Shown one piece after another: positions 27,263 to 37,147 of a stretch of 64,000 bases of DNA (the first letter of the stretch is position 1; each line of letters opens with the position of its first letter). The position numbers and the translations under genes were made by a program. The notes beneath the pieces are model-generated. The model worked only from the letters and a program-made list of their open reading frames with translations. It made no database searches and had not been told where the DNA came from. Origin of the DNA: SZUA-37 sp964472525 (lineage in GTDB: Bacteria; Pseudomonadota; Gammaproteobacteria; UBA6429; Thiohalophilaceae). The stretch covers positions 124,001 to 188,000 of the forward strand of contig CAYYLL010000001.1 of the NCBI GenBank assembly GCA_964472525.1, read 5' to 3'.

Positions 27263-28423
27263 ATGAAAAAGAAAAAAATATTATTTTTATCGCGAGGTTT
27301 TGTTTATAATTTTAAAAACAATATTCATGCAGCTAAATATGATTTATTTAAAAAAGATTTTGATGGAGATGTTGTACAAGTAGTAAATGTAAAAAAATAC
27401 AAGCTTGTAAGTAATGATAACTTCAATTATGTGGGCTGTTATATTCCTCCTTTTTTTCTTCATAAAACCTTTATTTTAAATATATATTTTTTCTTTTGGA
27501 CTTTGTATTTGATTGGTTCCAAAAAACAGGCTGAACAATATGATGTTATTATAGCATGTGATGCATTGGTTGCTGCGCCGATTGCAGCAGTTGCATCATT
27601 AATTTATAAGATTCCATTAATAACAGAGTTTAATGGTAACTATATAAGTGAGCATGTATGGAGTGGTAAAAGTTTTTTTACGAGTATAAAAAAACGATTA
27701 GTTTATTTAATTGTTCCTTTTGTAGCTAAACATTCTGCAGCTATAAGGTTGTTATATCCTAATCAATTAGATAATTACAAGTTGCGTTCTAAATCGGCAA
27801 AAAAATATCTTATTCATGAGTTTGTTCCAGTTGAAGGGTTTAAATACACTGAATTATATGATAATAGCAATCCATATATATTATTTCTGGGCGGGCCCTT
27901 TTATTTGAAAGGTGTAGATGTATTAGTTTCTGCATTTAAAAATATCTGTGTGAATTACCCCAATGTTGAGTTAAAAATTTATGGTTGGGCAGAAAGGGAA
28001 GAGCAGTCTCATTTAGAAGTTTTAGCAAAGGGGTGTGCAAATATTAAATTTTATCGTCCTGTTAATTATAATGAAGCTATGGATTTAATCCAAAAATGTA
28101 TATTTTTAGTCCTGCCGTCAAGGACAGAAGCTATGGGGCGAGTATTGTTAGAGTCAATGGCTTTTGGTAAACCTGTTATTGGGGCAAATGTTGATGGGAT
28201 ACCAACGTACATTATTGATAATGAAGTGGGGCTCCTTTTCGAAAGCGAAAACATCGCTGATCTTACAAAACAAATTGAGAAATTACTAATAGATGAAAAA
28301 CTGCTTAAGCAAATAGGAGCCAATGCTCGTAAAAATGTAATGGCGAATTATACAGAAACAATATATTTCTATAAATATAAAAAAATGATTTTTGAAACTA
28401 TTGATTCATATAGTAAGGATTAA
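27263..28423 (+). CDS. Glycosyltransferase, GT4-like
   Basis: 386 residues from the ATG at 27263 (MKKKKILFLSRGF); a GTG nine bases upstream is possible but less likely. The C-terminal GT-B domain has FLGGPFYLKGVDVLVSAF and the donor-site pattern SRTEAMGRVLLESMAFGKPVIG, with the E-x7-E spacing of retaining GT4 enzymes. Cytoplasmic, adding a sugar to the lipid-linked repeat unit. The DNA is notably AT-rich compared with the translation genes. Confidence 0.85.
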   Translation: MKKKKILFLSRGFVYNFKNNIHAAKYDLFKKDFDGDVVQVVNVKKYKLVSNDNFNYVGCYIPPFFLHKTFILNIYFFFWTLYLIGSKKQAEQYDVIIACDALVAAPIAAVASLIYKIPLITEFNGNYISEHVWSGKSFFTSIKKRLVYLIVPFVAKHSAAIRLLYPNQLDNYKLRSKSAKKYLIHEFVPVEGFKYTELYDNSNPYILFLGGPFYLKGVDVLVSAFKNICVNYPNVELKIYGWAEREEQSHLEVLAKGCANIKFYRPVNYNEAMDLIQKCIFLVLPSRTEAMGRVLLESMAFGKPVIGANVDGIPTYIIDNEVGLLFESENIADLTKQIEKLLIDEKLLKQIGANARKNVMANYTETIYFYKYKKMIFETIDSYSKD

Positions 28424-28424
28424 G

Positions 28425-29762
28425 ATGAAGCTTTTAAAGATAAATCTGAATATTGTTAGATGGTTTAGTCGAGATTTTATCTATAAATATCTAATTCCAA
28501 TTTTTGGGTATTTTGCATATTTAGGATATCTATTGCTAAAGTTTATACGCCAACCGAAACGTGCTTTTAAATTTTTATTGATGTCAAGTCGTTTTAGTCA
28601 TAGTAAGTTTGCAATGCGAACAATTGCAAAAAACTTGAAGGGTATGCGCAGTTTTATTGAAGATAGCCTTAAACAAGATCTGGATGTTACTTTACGTACA
28701 GCAATGGGTAGATCAATTATTCTTCAAAATCCTAATTTTGTGAATGGTAAGGTTGAAAAAGGTCTACTTTTAATTACATTTACTACTGTTTTTCCCTATT
28801 ATTATAACAATATAAATGTTGTTGAATTATTAAAATATTTTCACATAGTACTTGAGCCAAGCTGGGCTGGCTATGCTTTACCTGAAATTCTTTTTTGGTC
28901 AAAATTTAATGATGGTCTTATTATTGTTGAATCCACAGAACCCAAAGATTTTGAATTAATTCAAGGCTTAAATAGTTCATTGATGGCTGTATCTTTTGGT
29001 GCAAGTGACTGGGTTGATCATCGGCTGTTTACCCCACTAGACTTAGATAAAGAATATGAGTCTATTTATGTTGCGAATTTTAATGCTGTAAAAAGACACC
29101 ATGTTTATTTTAGAGCGTTAAATAAATTAAAAAATACGGGTTACAAAAAATCAGCACTTGTTTGTGGAAAATGGGGCGAACAAATTGATGAGGTATATGA
29201 TTTAATTAAATATTATGGTTTAGATGACTGTTTAGATGTGTTTGTTGGGCTTAATCAAACGGAGCTAAATGTGTTATTGAACAAGTCTAAGGTTAATTTA
29301 TTAATGTCTCTAAAAGAAGGAAGTAACAGGAGTATCTTTGAAGGTTTTTATTCTGGAGTTCCTGCGATTATTCTTAAAAAAAATATTGGTGTTAATAAAA
29401 ATTATATCAATGAGAACACCGGAGTGATGATAAAAGAAAGGGAGCTAGCTCGTACATTGCTTCATTTTTCAGAGAACTGGCAAAAATATGATGCTAGAAA
29501 GTGGGCTCTAGAGAATATTTCTGCAATTAGAACAACCGAAAAATTAACTAAAATATTAAGTGAAAGTAGTAGATATTTTAATGCTAAAAGCACAATAGCA
29601 ATAAAGGTGAATGCACCTGAAGTGGAGTTTTTAGACATTAGTGAAAAAGTATATTATCTGAATATTGCTGATATAATTCCGTTATTTAGCAACAAAAGCG
29701 AGAACTCAGAGTATTTTAAGGCCCAGATGGAAAAGTTGCTCAATATCTTGCCAAGGCACTAA
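28425..29762 (+). CDS. Glycosyltransferase family 4-like protein
   Basis: 445 residues from ATG 28425, one base after the previous stop codon and with AAGGA upstream; the longer frame from 28392 would overlap the previous gene without need. The C-terminal half has YVANFNAVKRHHVYFRAL, a GKWGE segment and NLLMSLKEGSNRSIFEGFYSGVPAII, typical of a GT-B glycosyltransferase. The N-terminal 110 residues contain a hydrophobic stretch (about 15-35), so peripheral membrane attachment is likely. The stop codon overlaps a 16-base palindrome (AAGTACAATTGTACTT, 29761-29776). Confidence 0.75.
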   Translation: MKLLKINLNIVRWFSRDFIYKYLIPIFGYFAYLGYLLLKFIRQPKRAFKFLLMSSRFSHSKFAMRTIAKNLKGMRSFIEDSLKQDLDVTLRTAMGRSIILQNPNFVNGKVEKGLLLITFTTVFPYYYNNINVVELLKYFHIVLEPSWAGYALPEILFWSKFNDGLIIVESTEPKDFELIQGLNSSLMAVSFGASDWVDHRLFTPLDLDKEYESIYVANFNAVKRHHVYFRALNKLKNTGYKKSALVCGKWGEQIDEVYDLIKYYGLDDCLDVFVGLNQTELNVLLNKSKVNLLMSLKEGSNRSIFEGFYSGVPAIILKKNIGVNKNYINENTGVMIKERELARTLLHFSENWQKYDARKWALENISAIRTTEKLTKILSESSRYFNAKSTIAIKVNAPEVEFLDISEKVYYLNIADIIPLFSNKSENSEYFKAQMEKLLNILPRH

Positions 29763-29965
29763 GTACAATTGTACTTGCAGAATGGATGGGAAATTCTTGT
29801 ATGGCGATTAAGCGTGTGATGAAGTCTATATTTATATAGAACATTTACGAAAATAAGCTTGCACTACTTCACAAAACAGTAGGTTTTTGTTGTGTACAAC
29901 TAGCTTTATACGTAATTTTAAACGATACTCTTGTAGAATTATCGAAGGATTCTGGAGAATTAGTG

Positions 29966-31444
29966 ATGTACAGTGGCAAATTTAAAGTTTTATTTTTTGG
30001 CTTATTTTTTATACTTTTAACCGGAATAGCTAATGCGGCATCGATTGACCCTTCAGCATTCTATGTCGATAAGGACAATCTAAGTGCAAATGATAATAAT
30101 CCGGGTTCTGCATCTCTTCCATGGAAATCAATTCAACATGGCGTCAATCAATTAACCTCGGGGCAACGTTTATATGTGCGTGAATCAGTTCAGCCATATT
30201 TTGAACCATATCGATTTTATGGGACAGATATTGGTGGTATTACAATAGATGTAAGTGGAACTCCGACGAATAAAATATATATTGAAGGTTATCCTGGGGA
30301 CAGTGTTGTTATTAATCAACGGCGAGGTACATCGAGCTTAAAGGCTGAAGATGGGACATTGGATAATGTGAATGACTCTAAACCATTAAGCGGTTTTTAT
30401 ATACGCAAGGGTAATTATATTGTAATCAAAAACTTTGAAATTACTCAATGTTTTGGTTCCTGCATTATGTTTGATCCTGCTCTACATAACCTTGGTGTTG
30501 AAATTGAAAATAATCATATTCACCACGCTTATGGTACTGACAATATAGGTGGAATAAGGCTTGATCACGCCGATTACGCGATAGTGCGAAATAATATCAT
30601 TCATGATGTCTATAGTGACAGACATACAAGCAACCCCTTTACAAGTGAGCCTTATGGCTTGGACTCGGGTATACATGGCTATCAACCAGGTAATGCACTA
30701 ATAGAATATAATGTTATTTATAATGTTGATCGTGGTATTTTTGCAAAAGCGTCTGATGTAGATGGGTTAAACGCTGCTACAGTTAGAAGAAATGTATTTT
30801 TTAATAATAGCAACTCTGCCTTCTCGCTTGAAGTACAAGGTGCTGGTTCTCCCCCTGCTCTGAATGCAAAATTTTATGAAAATATTGTATATAATTCATT
30901 CGGTGGTGTGAGCAGTGGGTTGGCTGAAACGAATGGTCAATCGGTTAACATTGACATTTATAACAATACTTTTTACAACTTAGATTACGGGATTAGTTTA
31001 ACAGGGCAAAAGGGTATCAATATTTACAATAATATTTTTAGTAATATAAAGGGGATGAATATTTCGTCAATTAGAACACTCACTTCGATTACTAATAAGT
31101 TTGATTATATTGATAATAATTTATATTTTAACGAAGGTAAAGAATGGGCATTAGAACTGTATGCTGCTAATAATGAAATTCTTCGATCGTTAGCGGTTTG
31201 GAAACAAGCATACTCCAATAGCAGTTTAAATGATCTTAGTAGTAATCCAGACACAAATTCAGTTTCAGCCAACCCACAATTTACCGATATTGCGAATAAT
31301 AACTTTACCGTAAAATCAACTTCGCCTGCTTCACCGGTTTATCAGAATGGTCGTTATAAGGATGGTATAGGTGCCTATGGTATGGGCGCGGTTGTAATAG
31401 GAATTAGTGGATTAAGGTCAAAACCAATTACTGATTTAAATTAG
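29966..31444 (+). CDS. Exported right-handed beta-helix protein
   Basis: 492 residues from ATG 29966, with GGAG eight bases before; a GTG three bases upstream is possible. A signal peptide (about 1-25) ends LTGIANAA. The mature start FYVDKDNLSANDNNPGSASLPWKSIQHG is the common lead-in of PbH1 pectate-lyase-like proteins (space-holder 'DS.NPGT...PWKTI' motif). Many short repeats rich in N and I (IENNHIHHA, VRNNIIHDV, IYNNTFYN, IYNNIFSN) form the helix turns. Likely an EPS lyase, epimerase or surface binding protein in the periplasm or outside. A paralogue is at 35787 and shares a C-terminal motif. Confidence 0.85.
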   Translation: MYSGKFKVLFFGLFFILLTGIANAASIDPSAFYVDKDNLSANDNNPGSASLPWKSIQHGVNQLTSGQRLYVRESVQPYFEPYRFYGTDIGGITIDVSGTPTNKIYIEGYPGDSVVINQRRGTSSLKAEDGTLDNVNDSKPLSGFYIRKGNYIVIKNFEITQCFGSCIMFDPALHNLGVEIENNHIHHAYGTDNIGGIRLDHADYAIVRNNIIHDVYSDRHTSNPFTSEPYGLDSGIHGYQPGNALIEYNVIYNVDRGIFAKASDVDGLNAATVRRNVFFNNSNSAFSLEVQGAGSPPALNAKFYENIVYNSFGGVSSGLAETNGQSVNIDIYNNTFYNLDYGISLTGQKGINIYNNIFSNIKGMNISSIRTLTSITNKFDYIDNNLYFNEGKEWALELYAANNEILRSLAVWKQAYSNSSLNDLSSNPDTNSVSANPQFTDIANNNFTVKSTSPASPVYQNGRYKDGIGAYGMGAVVIGISGLRSKPITDLN

Positions 31445-31535
31445 TAACATGATTAGATTTTTTGTTATTAAAGAATACGGCAAGGGCATATTAATTTTGG
31501 GGTAAATGAGTTTGGAGGATCCTGTAAATAATTAC

Positions 31536-31950
31536 GTAATGGGTTCAATGCAACATTCGAGTGATCTATCGGTATGGTCCATTTTTTTGAAGCCGATTTA
31601 ATGGCTAACCAAATCACCTTCAAAGCCGAATTATCCTGCGAATTTCATCTGGGTAATCAAATAAAGTAATTAAGTTCACCCAATGGGTTCGCCATGATTT
31701 AGAAATAGCTGCGGATTTCTTGTCTTTCTAGGGCACAAAGTGAAATGAGTTACGTACCATTGTGTACAATGCAAAGTCGTACCTTGATACAGGGTATGCG
31801 GTGTTAATGGCTTCTGGGAAACCTTTTAAACCATCAACACAGGCTGTGAAAATATCTTTAACGCCTCGGTTTTGTAATTCCGTTAAAATGGATAACCAGA
31901 ATTTTGAGTCTTCGTTTTCTGGTAACCACATGCCCCGCGAACTGATATAA
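31536..31950 (-). mobile_element. Decayed IS256-family transposase remnant
   Basis: Read on the reverse strand, 31728-31950 encodes KFWLSILTELQNRGVKDIF and CVDGLKGFPEAINTAY, nearly the same as the transposase at 40021-41236. About 31549-31590 matches the end of that gene in DNA (the part encoding WTMPIRNWKP). The 130 bases between the two matching parts differ, and the frame is broken by stops and deletions. It is an old, internally deleted copy. The rest of the 781-base gap (31445-32225) shows nothing I can identify. Confidence 0.8.
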
Positions 31951-32225
31951 TGCAAGCACAAAAGCAACACTAGACTTGAACACGATTATTTAATTTTTAA
32001 ACAATAATGTTCGTCGGTATCAAGGCTTCGATTTCTTCCACAGAGGTTTTATGGGTAATTCATATTTTATGAAAGTTCAATAGGGCTATTTTTGTGAGTG
32101 AGCCACTGTTATCTTTCGCGTAAATACTATTACATTAAACTATTTGCGATAGAAATTAGATTTAGTTTCATTTCTTACAACGTCATACAATAAATAAAAA
32201 TTAGAAACATCAAATAAAACAAAGA

Positions 32226-33161
32226 TTAAATGTAATTAAATCGTTTCATATTTTTAAACATCATTCTTGTTATTTTATTAACTTGATCTTCATTTAGTTT
32301 ACTCTTCCAAGATAAATCTTCTTTTACTATACCATCAAATTTCCCTTTCATTCGATTACCAAGAATATGATATTGTTTATGGTTAAAATCTAATATATTT
32401 TGATCATGTGGAAGATCGATAAAATCGCATATTTTATTTAGCGTAACCTCTATATTAGCACATAGATTCTCATACTTGACTGTTAGGATATTGATTTTAG
32501 GGTATCGTTGAGATAATTTGTCTACTAATCTAATATAATCATTCCACTGTCGTGATGCTATATCTAGAGTATTTCCTGGCTTAGGTTGATTTTTGATATA
32601 AGATGAACAGAATCCTCTGCCGTCACGAATGAGATGTATTAGTTTTGTTGTATCTGAATATTTTATAAACATTTCAGCTCTGCGTATAGATTTTGTTCCA
32701 TCAATATAAATGCTAGTTTTATCATATTGAAGGGTATTATCGATAAAGATTTTTTGCTTTTCCATAAAATAATTGACACGAGAATAAAACAAAGGGAAGT
32801 ATTTAATAATAGAATCTCTAATTATAGGTGTATAACTAAATTGAGTTAAATATTTATTAATAAGATTAACTTGAGATATATCTGGTAGTGTTTGGAATAT
32901 GCGTCGATCCCATGTGTTCGTATTTGGTATCATTAAGCCCTCACCTACATTTTTATAGTGAAGGCACTCATTTAACTTCTCATTACAACTGCATACTAGG
33001 TCATCAACATTATTATTCTTAAATGGAGGAACCTCTCCATTACACGAAATATTTCTATGGTTGTTTAATAAAATAGCAAGTAATGTGGCACCCGAATACC
33101 AATTTGCTAGCATGAAACAGGGTTCTGCTGGAATGCGTTTATCTAAAGGTGGTGTTTTCAT
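32226..33161 (-). CDS. Sulfotransferase-family protein
   Basis: 311 residues. The N-terminal CFMLANWYSGATLLAILLNNH corresponds to the PAPS 5'-phosphosulfate loop (here with Y-S-G-A-T instead of the common R-S-G-T/S), and KLIHLIRDGRGFCSSYIK is the 3'-phosphate binding motif (RDxR...S). The C-terminal part has LTVKYENLCANIEVTLNKICDFIDLP, typical of this superfamily. It would move sulfate from PAPS to a sugar hydroxyl. Last gene of a reverse operon with a deacetylase and a glycosyltransferase, 34 bases after the former. Confidence 0.8.
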   Translation of the reverse strand: MKTPPLDKRIPAEPCFMLANWYSGATLLAILLNNHRNISCNGEVPPFKNNNVDDLVCSCNEKLNECLHYKNVGEGLMIPNTNTWDRRIFQTLPDISQVNLINKYLTQFSYTPIIRDSIIKYFPLFYSRVNYFMEKQKIFIDNTLQYDKTSIYIDGTKSIRRAEMFIKYSDTTKLIHLIRDGRGFCSSYIKNQPKPGNTLDIASRQWNDYIRLVDKLSQRYPKINILTVKYENLCANIEVTLNKICDFIDLPHDQNILDFNHKQYHILGNRMKGKFDGIVKEDLSWKSKLNEDQVNKITRMMFKNMKRFNYI

Positions 33162-33195
33162 AGAGTATTTTTTAAATTGTTCTTTAATTTAGAGT

Positions 33196-34221
33196 TTATT
33201 CGGCAAATAAATTAGGGAAACTTAGCATTGCTTTAAATAGTGACAATGTATCATTATTATTTACATGCAATCGTTTAATATTATATCTATCCATGTTATT
33301 AAAGTCGCATATTCCAGGCAAAAACGAAAACCCCACTTTATATTTGTTGGCAATGGTTTCTTTTCTAACAATTTCTGAAAATGATTCTTCCTGTCCGTCT
33401 GGGTAGGCAATGCAATCAACACGGGTATTCAGATTTCTTTCAATCATTTTCTTTGACTCACTTAACTCATATTGTATTTTATCCTGTGATAACATCGATA
33501 AAATCGGGTGGGTATGTGAGTGTGCTGCAATAGTCATATTGTTTTGTGATAATTCTTTTAATTGTTCCCACGTCATAAATTTACTAAGTTTGTCTTCATC
33601 TGTTGGTATGTTCAGGTATGGGTCACCATATTCCTGATATAAAGCATAGAGTATTTTAATCCGTTGGCTATTACTTATTATTTTGAGTTGTTCAATAAAT
33701 TCATCGTAATGAGATAACTTATCTTTTTTATTTATTTTAAATGATAAGTGAAGGCTTTTGATATTGACTTCTTTAACCTTTACTCGGTTAAAAAAATAAG
33801 CCAAACGTTCATACCAGATAGTTTCATGCTTGCCGATATAATCAGTTGCTACAAAAAAAGTCGCTGGAATATTAAATTCTTTTAGAATTGGGTAGGCATT
33901 CGTATAGTTGTCTTCAAAGCCATCATCAAACGTCACCATCACAGCATTTTTAGGTAATGTTTTATTGCCATCCACTGCCTCAATAAACTCTGCCATGGAA
34001 ACAGGGTGGTAGTTTGAGCTTATATACTTCATCTGCTGGTAAAAGGTTTTGGGACTTGCACTTATCAGGTTGCCGTCGAAGGGGTAATTATTACCTGTTG
34101 CAGTAACTCGATGGTAAGTGAGAATAGGCACTTCGTTACAGAAATAAGGTCGCATCAGGCGTAACAGGGTATGCATTCCTGTTGCAGTAAAAATAGCCGC
34201 GGCTTTATGTAATTTTCTCAT
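33196..34221 (-). CDS. Polysaccharide deacetylase (NodB domain)
   Basis: 341 residues. CE4 motifs: ILTYHRVT near residue 33, AVMVTFDDGFEDNYTNAYPIL with the metal/catalytic Asp pair, HSHTHPILS as the H-x3-H metal site, and a C-terminal KRLHV segment. It would deacetylate N-acetylhexosamine units. It is related to, but distinct from, the deacetylase at 18938, and its metal site is more canonical. It starts two bases after the glycosyltransferase stop (reverse strand), so the two are translationally coupled. Confidence 0.9.
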   Translation of the reverse strand: MRKLHKAAAIFTATGMHTLLRLMRPYFCNEVPILTYHRVTATGNNYPFDGNLISASPKTFYQQMKYISSNYHPVSMAEFIEAVDGNKTLPKNAVMVTFDDGFEDNYTNAYPILKEFNIPATFFVATDYIGKHETIWYERLAYFFNRVKVKEVNIKSLHLSFKINKKDKLSHYDEFIEQLKIISNSQRIKILYALYQEYGDPYLNIPTDEDKLSKFMTWEQLKELSQNNMTIAAHSHTHPILSMLSQDKIQYELSESKKMIERNLNTRVDCIAYPDGQEESFSEIVRKETIANKYKVGFSFLPGICDFNNMDRYNIKRLHVNNNDTLSLFKAMLSFPNLFAE

Positions 34222-34223
34222 CG

Positions 34224-35576
34224 TTATGTTTTTGTTTCGTCTAATGTGGCTAATAAATCAGCAAGCACCTTGGTTTGTTGTTTTCTTTCAAAGACACCAA
34301 TTTTTGAGTTATTCGTTTTTAGTTTGTTACTCGTCCATTCATTATAAAACTCTTTAAGGCGTTGCTCTATTTCTTTAACCGAAAAGAAGTCTGCTATTTT
34401 TCCACATTCTACTTTTTTTATAAAATCGCCCGTTGCACTGTCACTGGTTAGGCAGAGGATATTATTATTGGCATAAATATATTCAAATGTTTTAGCGGGT
34501 ACAGAATAATAGTTCATATCTGCCGGGGCTAATAGCAATAACACATCTGCTTCCCTCATTTTATTTAGGGCCTCTTTGTAAGGGATTTGCCCCTGAATAT
34601 TGACACAATGCTCAAGCTTATTTTTAGCCACAATATCTTTTGTTGTGCCGTTCTGTGTGTGTGCGACAGCTCCGATAAAATTAACTTGAATATCAGTTTC
34701 TTTTATATTTTCATTTACAATAAGACGATGCAACGCCTGTAGAAAGTAGTCTGGGTTTCTTGTGCCATAGAAGCTGCCGATATAATTGATGGTGAATTTT
34801 TTGTTGGTTTTAGTTTTGGAAGCTAAATCTTTAAAATCACTGGAGTCAAAACCATTCCATATTGTGTGAAATTTTTCAGGATATTGGTTGGCATAACAAT
34901 TCGTAAAGAAGTTGGTGTGACGATCTGTTGCTGAAGTGACTATGGATGATCTTTGATAAAGCTTATTTTCTAGCCATTGTTCTATTTTGATCGATAATAG
35001 GGTTTGGTGTGACTTCGCTTTTGCGATGTGGAGAGTTAGGGGATCTCGTAAGTCTGTAACCAGTTTTACACCGCTTAGATATGAAAGGGCCAAGCCAACC
35101 ATGCTGACCGTTGCGGGTGGGGCAGTGGTTAAAATAACATCAATTTCTTCTTTGCGTATTATTTTAAGGCCTGCCCAAACAGCCGGTATAAGCCAGCCGA
35201 CATGCTTATCTGGGGACTCTAGCAGGGAGTTTAGAACTCGCTTAATAAAGGAATCGGATCGTTGCTTTAATTCAGCACCATTTTGTGGACTAGCAGTGAT
35301 ATTTAGTGATTCTTTTTGAGGTGAACGTAGAAATAACCGTTTGATATATAAGATAATATCCATAAGTGTTACAAAAATAGATGTTCGGGTTACGGGTACC
35401 GATGCTATCTCGTTAAGTCGGCTGTTATCTGTGGATTCATAAAATTTATCCTTAACGGTTAAAATATGGGGTTCCCAGCCATATTCAGGAAGATATTTAG
35501 CAAATTTTGCAGGGCGAATTCCGCCAACTTGCGAATCGGGTGGAAAATGGTAGGCAATAATGAGGACTTTCTTCAT
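34224..35576 (-). CDS. Glycosyltransferase, GT4-like
   Basis: 450 residues. N-terminal VLIIAYHFPPDSQVGGIRPAKFAKYLPEYGWEPHILT is the standard GT4 acceptor-domain start with the H-F-P-P...G-G loop. The C-terminal domain has FTINYIGSFYGTRNPDYFLQAL and DVLLLLAPADMNYYSVPAKTFEYIYANN, where Lys and Glu bind the donor. First gene of the reverse operon with the deacetylase and sulfotransferase, and divergent from the beta-helix gene at 35787. Confidence 0.88.
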   Translation of the reverse strand: MKKVLIIAYHFPPDSQVGGIRPAKFAKYLPEYGWEPHILTVKDKFYESTDNSRLNEIASVPVTRTSIFVTLMDIILYIKRLFLRSPQKESLNITASPQNGAELKQRSDSFIKRVLNSLLESPDKHVGWLIPAVWAGLKIIRKEEIDVILTTAPPATVSMVGLALSYLSGVKLVTDLRDPLTLHIAKAKSHQTLLSIKIEQWLENKLYQRSSIVTSATDRHTNFFTNCYANQYPEKFHTIWNGFDSSDFKDLASKTKTNKKFTINYIGSFYGTRNPDYFLQALHRLIVNENIKETDIQVNFIGAVAHTQNGTTKDIVAKNKLEHCVNIQGQIPYKEALNKMREADVLLLLAPADMNYYSVPAKTFEYIYANNNILCLTSDSATGDFIKKVECGKIADFFSVKEIEQRLKEFYNEWTSNKLKTNNSKIGVFERKQQTKVLADLLATLDETKT

Positions 35577-35786
35577 ATCTTTCTTTTTCGGTTTACATCG
35601 TTGTATTTTTGAAAGATTCAGGTTCTTCAGGGCAAAAGCATAATTTAGTTAAACTGTGAATCAGTACATATTATTGTGTATCTATAACCCAGATTTATAG
35701 TAAATTGAAGTATATCATCTACATAACTATATAAAATACCTAAATATTCGTGTTCATTATTGATAAGGTTAAAGGGTAGGTAAAGC

Positions 35787-37136
35787 ATGTTAATTTTTTT
35801 TAGATTTAGAGCTACTTATTTGATGTTATTCTTGCTTTTAGGGGGAATAATGTTTTTCTTATCGTTGCCTGTTGAGGCGGCAACTTATTATGTGGCTAAG
35901 TCCAATCCTGCTGCAAGTGATTCAAATAGTGGTACTGAAACCACCCCGTGGAAAACAATCCAGAAAGCGGCCAATACGCTGGTGGCAGGCGATACGGTTT
36001 ATGTAAAGGCCGGTATTTATCAGGAGTTGTACGCAGGCTTTCCTACTTCATATACCCCGGCAATTAAACCACAAAACTCCGGTCAACCGGGTAAATATAT
36101 CACTTATATGGCTTACCCCGGCGATAGTGTCATTATCGACCAACAATATAAGGGCGGCATTTTTTATGTTGAAAAAAGCTATATAAAAATTAGCGGGTTT
36201 GAAATGCGAAATGGTTGGGGTGGTATTGTTACATCTGGAACAGCCTCGAATATTATTATCGAAAATAACAATATCCATAATATAGATGCTGGACCCGGGG
36301 ACAATAATGGTGGTATTTACTTTACCCCTTGTTCGTACTGCCAAGTGCGTAATAATTCAATTCACGACATATTTGTAAATGGAACAAACACTAAATTTCA
36401 CGATGGGGCAAATGGTTCGGCGATTCATAGCTATGATATGGAATTTATCACGATCGAAAATAACGAGTTTTATAATGTTTATAACGGTGTTTACCATAAA
36501 AGTTCGTCAGGTAAAACAGGTGCTTTGATTAAAGGTAATTTAATCCACGATGTGACAAGAGGACTTTTTTATGATGTAAAGGGGAGTGGAGATGATCCTC
36601 ATATTAACCAGCGAGTAACCGGCAATATTATTTACAATGCGAAATCAGGTATTAGCTTGGCTGCGCACTCTTACGATACTGCCGGTAGAGTGAATGATGG
36701 CTTTAAAGTCTGGAATAATGTGATTGTAGCAACTGATGATGGAATTGGGGTTAATAATGCCAAGAACGTAGAGATTTATAATAATATTATTGTTGGCCCA
36801 ACCAAATATACCGGTTTCGCAACACAGGATGGGGTTTTATTTAATTATTTTGACAATAATATATATTTCAATATAAAGCAGTGGGCAACGGATCTTTATA
36901 TAACTGGGCTTGAAAAATATTATTACAGTTTTGCTGCTTGGCAAGCGGGTTCCGGGTTTGATGCGAATAGTACCAGTGCAAACCCTAATTTTGTAAATGT
37001 CGCCACCCACGATTATCATATTAAAACAGGCTCTGCGATCGTTGGCCGAAATGGTGTATATATTGGTGCTTATCCAACAGGGAATGAAGTGGTTGGGATT
37101 ACGACAAGGGCTAAGCCTGCGGTGGCCTTATATTAA
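35787..37136 (+). CDS. Exported right-handed beta-helix protein (paralogue)
   Basis: 449 residues. Signal peptide about 1-33 ending LSLPVEAA. The lead-in TYYVAKSNPAASDSNSGTETTPWKTIQKAANTLVAGDTVYVKAGIYQE is the typical start of PbH1 parallel beta-helix proteins; repeats such as IIIENNNIHNI, VRNNSIHDI, ITIENNEFYNV and VEIYNNIIV build the helix. It probably binds or cleaves polysaccharide. The ending (IGAY...VVGITTRAKPAVALY) matches that of the protein at 29966 (IGAY...VIGISGLRSKPITDLN). Single-gene unit between two reverse-strand operons. Confidence 0.85.
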   Translation: MLIFFRFRATYLMLFLLLGGIMFFLSLPVEAATYYVAKSNPAASDSNSGTETTPWKTIQKAANTLVAGDTVYVKAGIYQELYAGFPTSYTPAIKPQNSGQPGKYITYMAYPGDSVIIDQQYKGGIFYVEKSYIKISGFEMRNGWGGIVTSGTASNIIIENNNIHNIDAGPGDNNGGIYFTPCSYCQVRNNSIHDIFVNGTNTKFHDGANGSAIHSYDMEFITIENNEFYNVYNGVYHKSSSGKTGALIKGNLIHDVTRGLFYDVKGSGDDPHINQRVTGNIIYNAKSGISLAAHSYDTAGRVNDGFKVWNNVIVATDDGIGVNNAKNVEIYNNIIVGPTKYTGFATQDGVLFNYFDNNIYFNIKQWATDLYITGLEKYYYSFAAWQAGSGFDANSTSANPNFVNVATHDYHIKTGSAIVGRNGVYIGAYPTGNEVVGITTRAKPAVALY

Positions 37137-37147
37137 TCTCTTAATTG

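Noticed and set aside
31762..31950. Plus-strand open frame at the IS remnant
   Set aside because: It is the antisense of the decayed transposase, which reads clearly on the other strand.
29966..37136. PEP-CTERM sorting signals on the beta-helix proteins
   Set aside because: Neither C-terminus has the PEP motif, hydrophobic helix and basic end; the shared tail is different.
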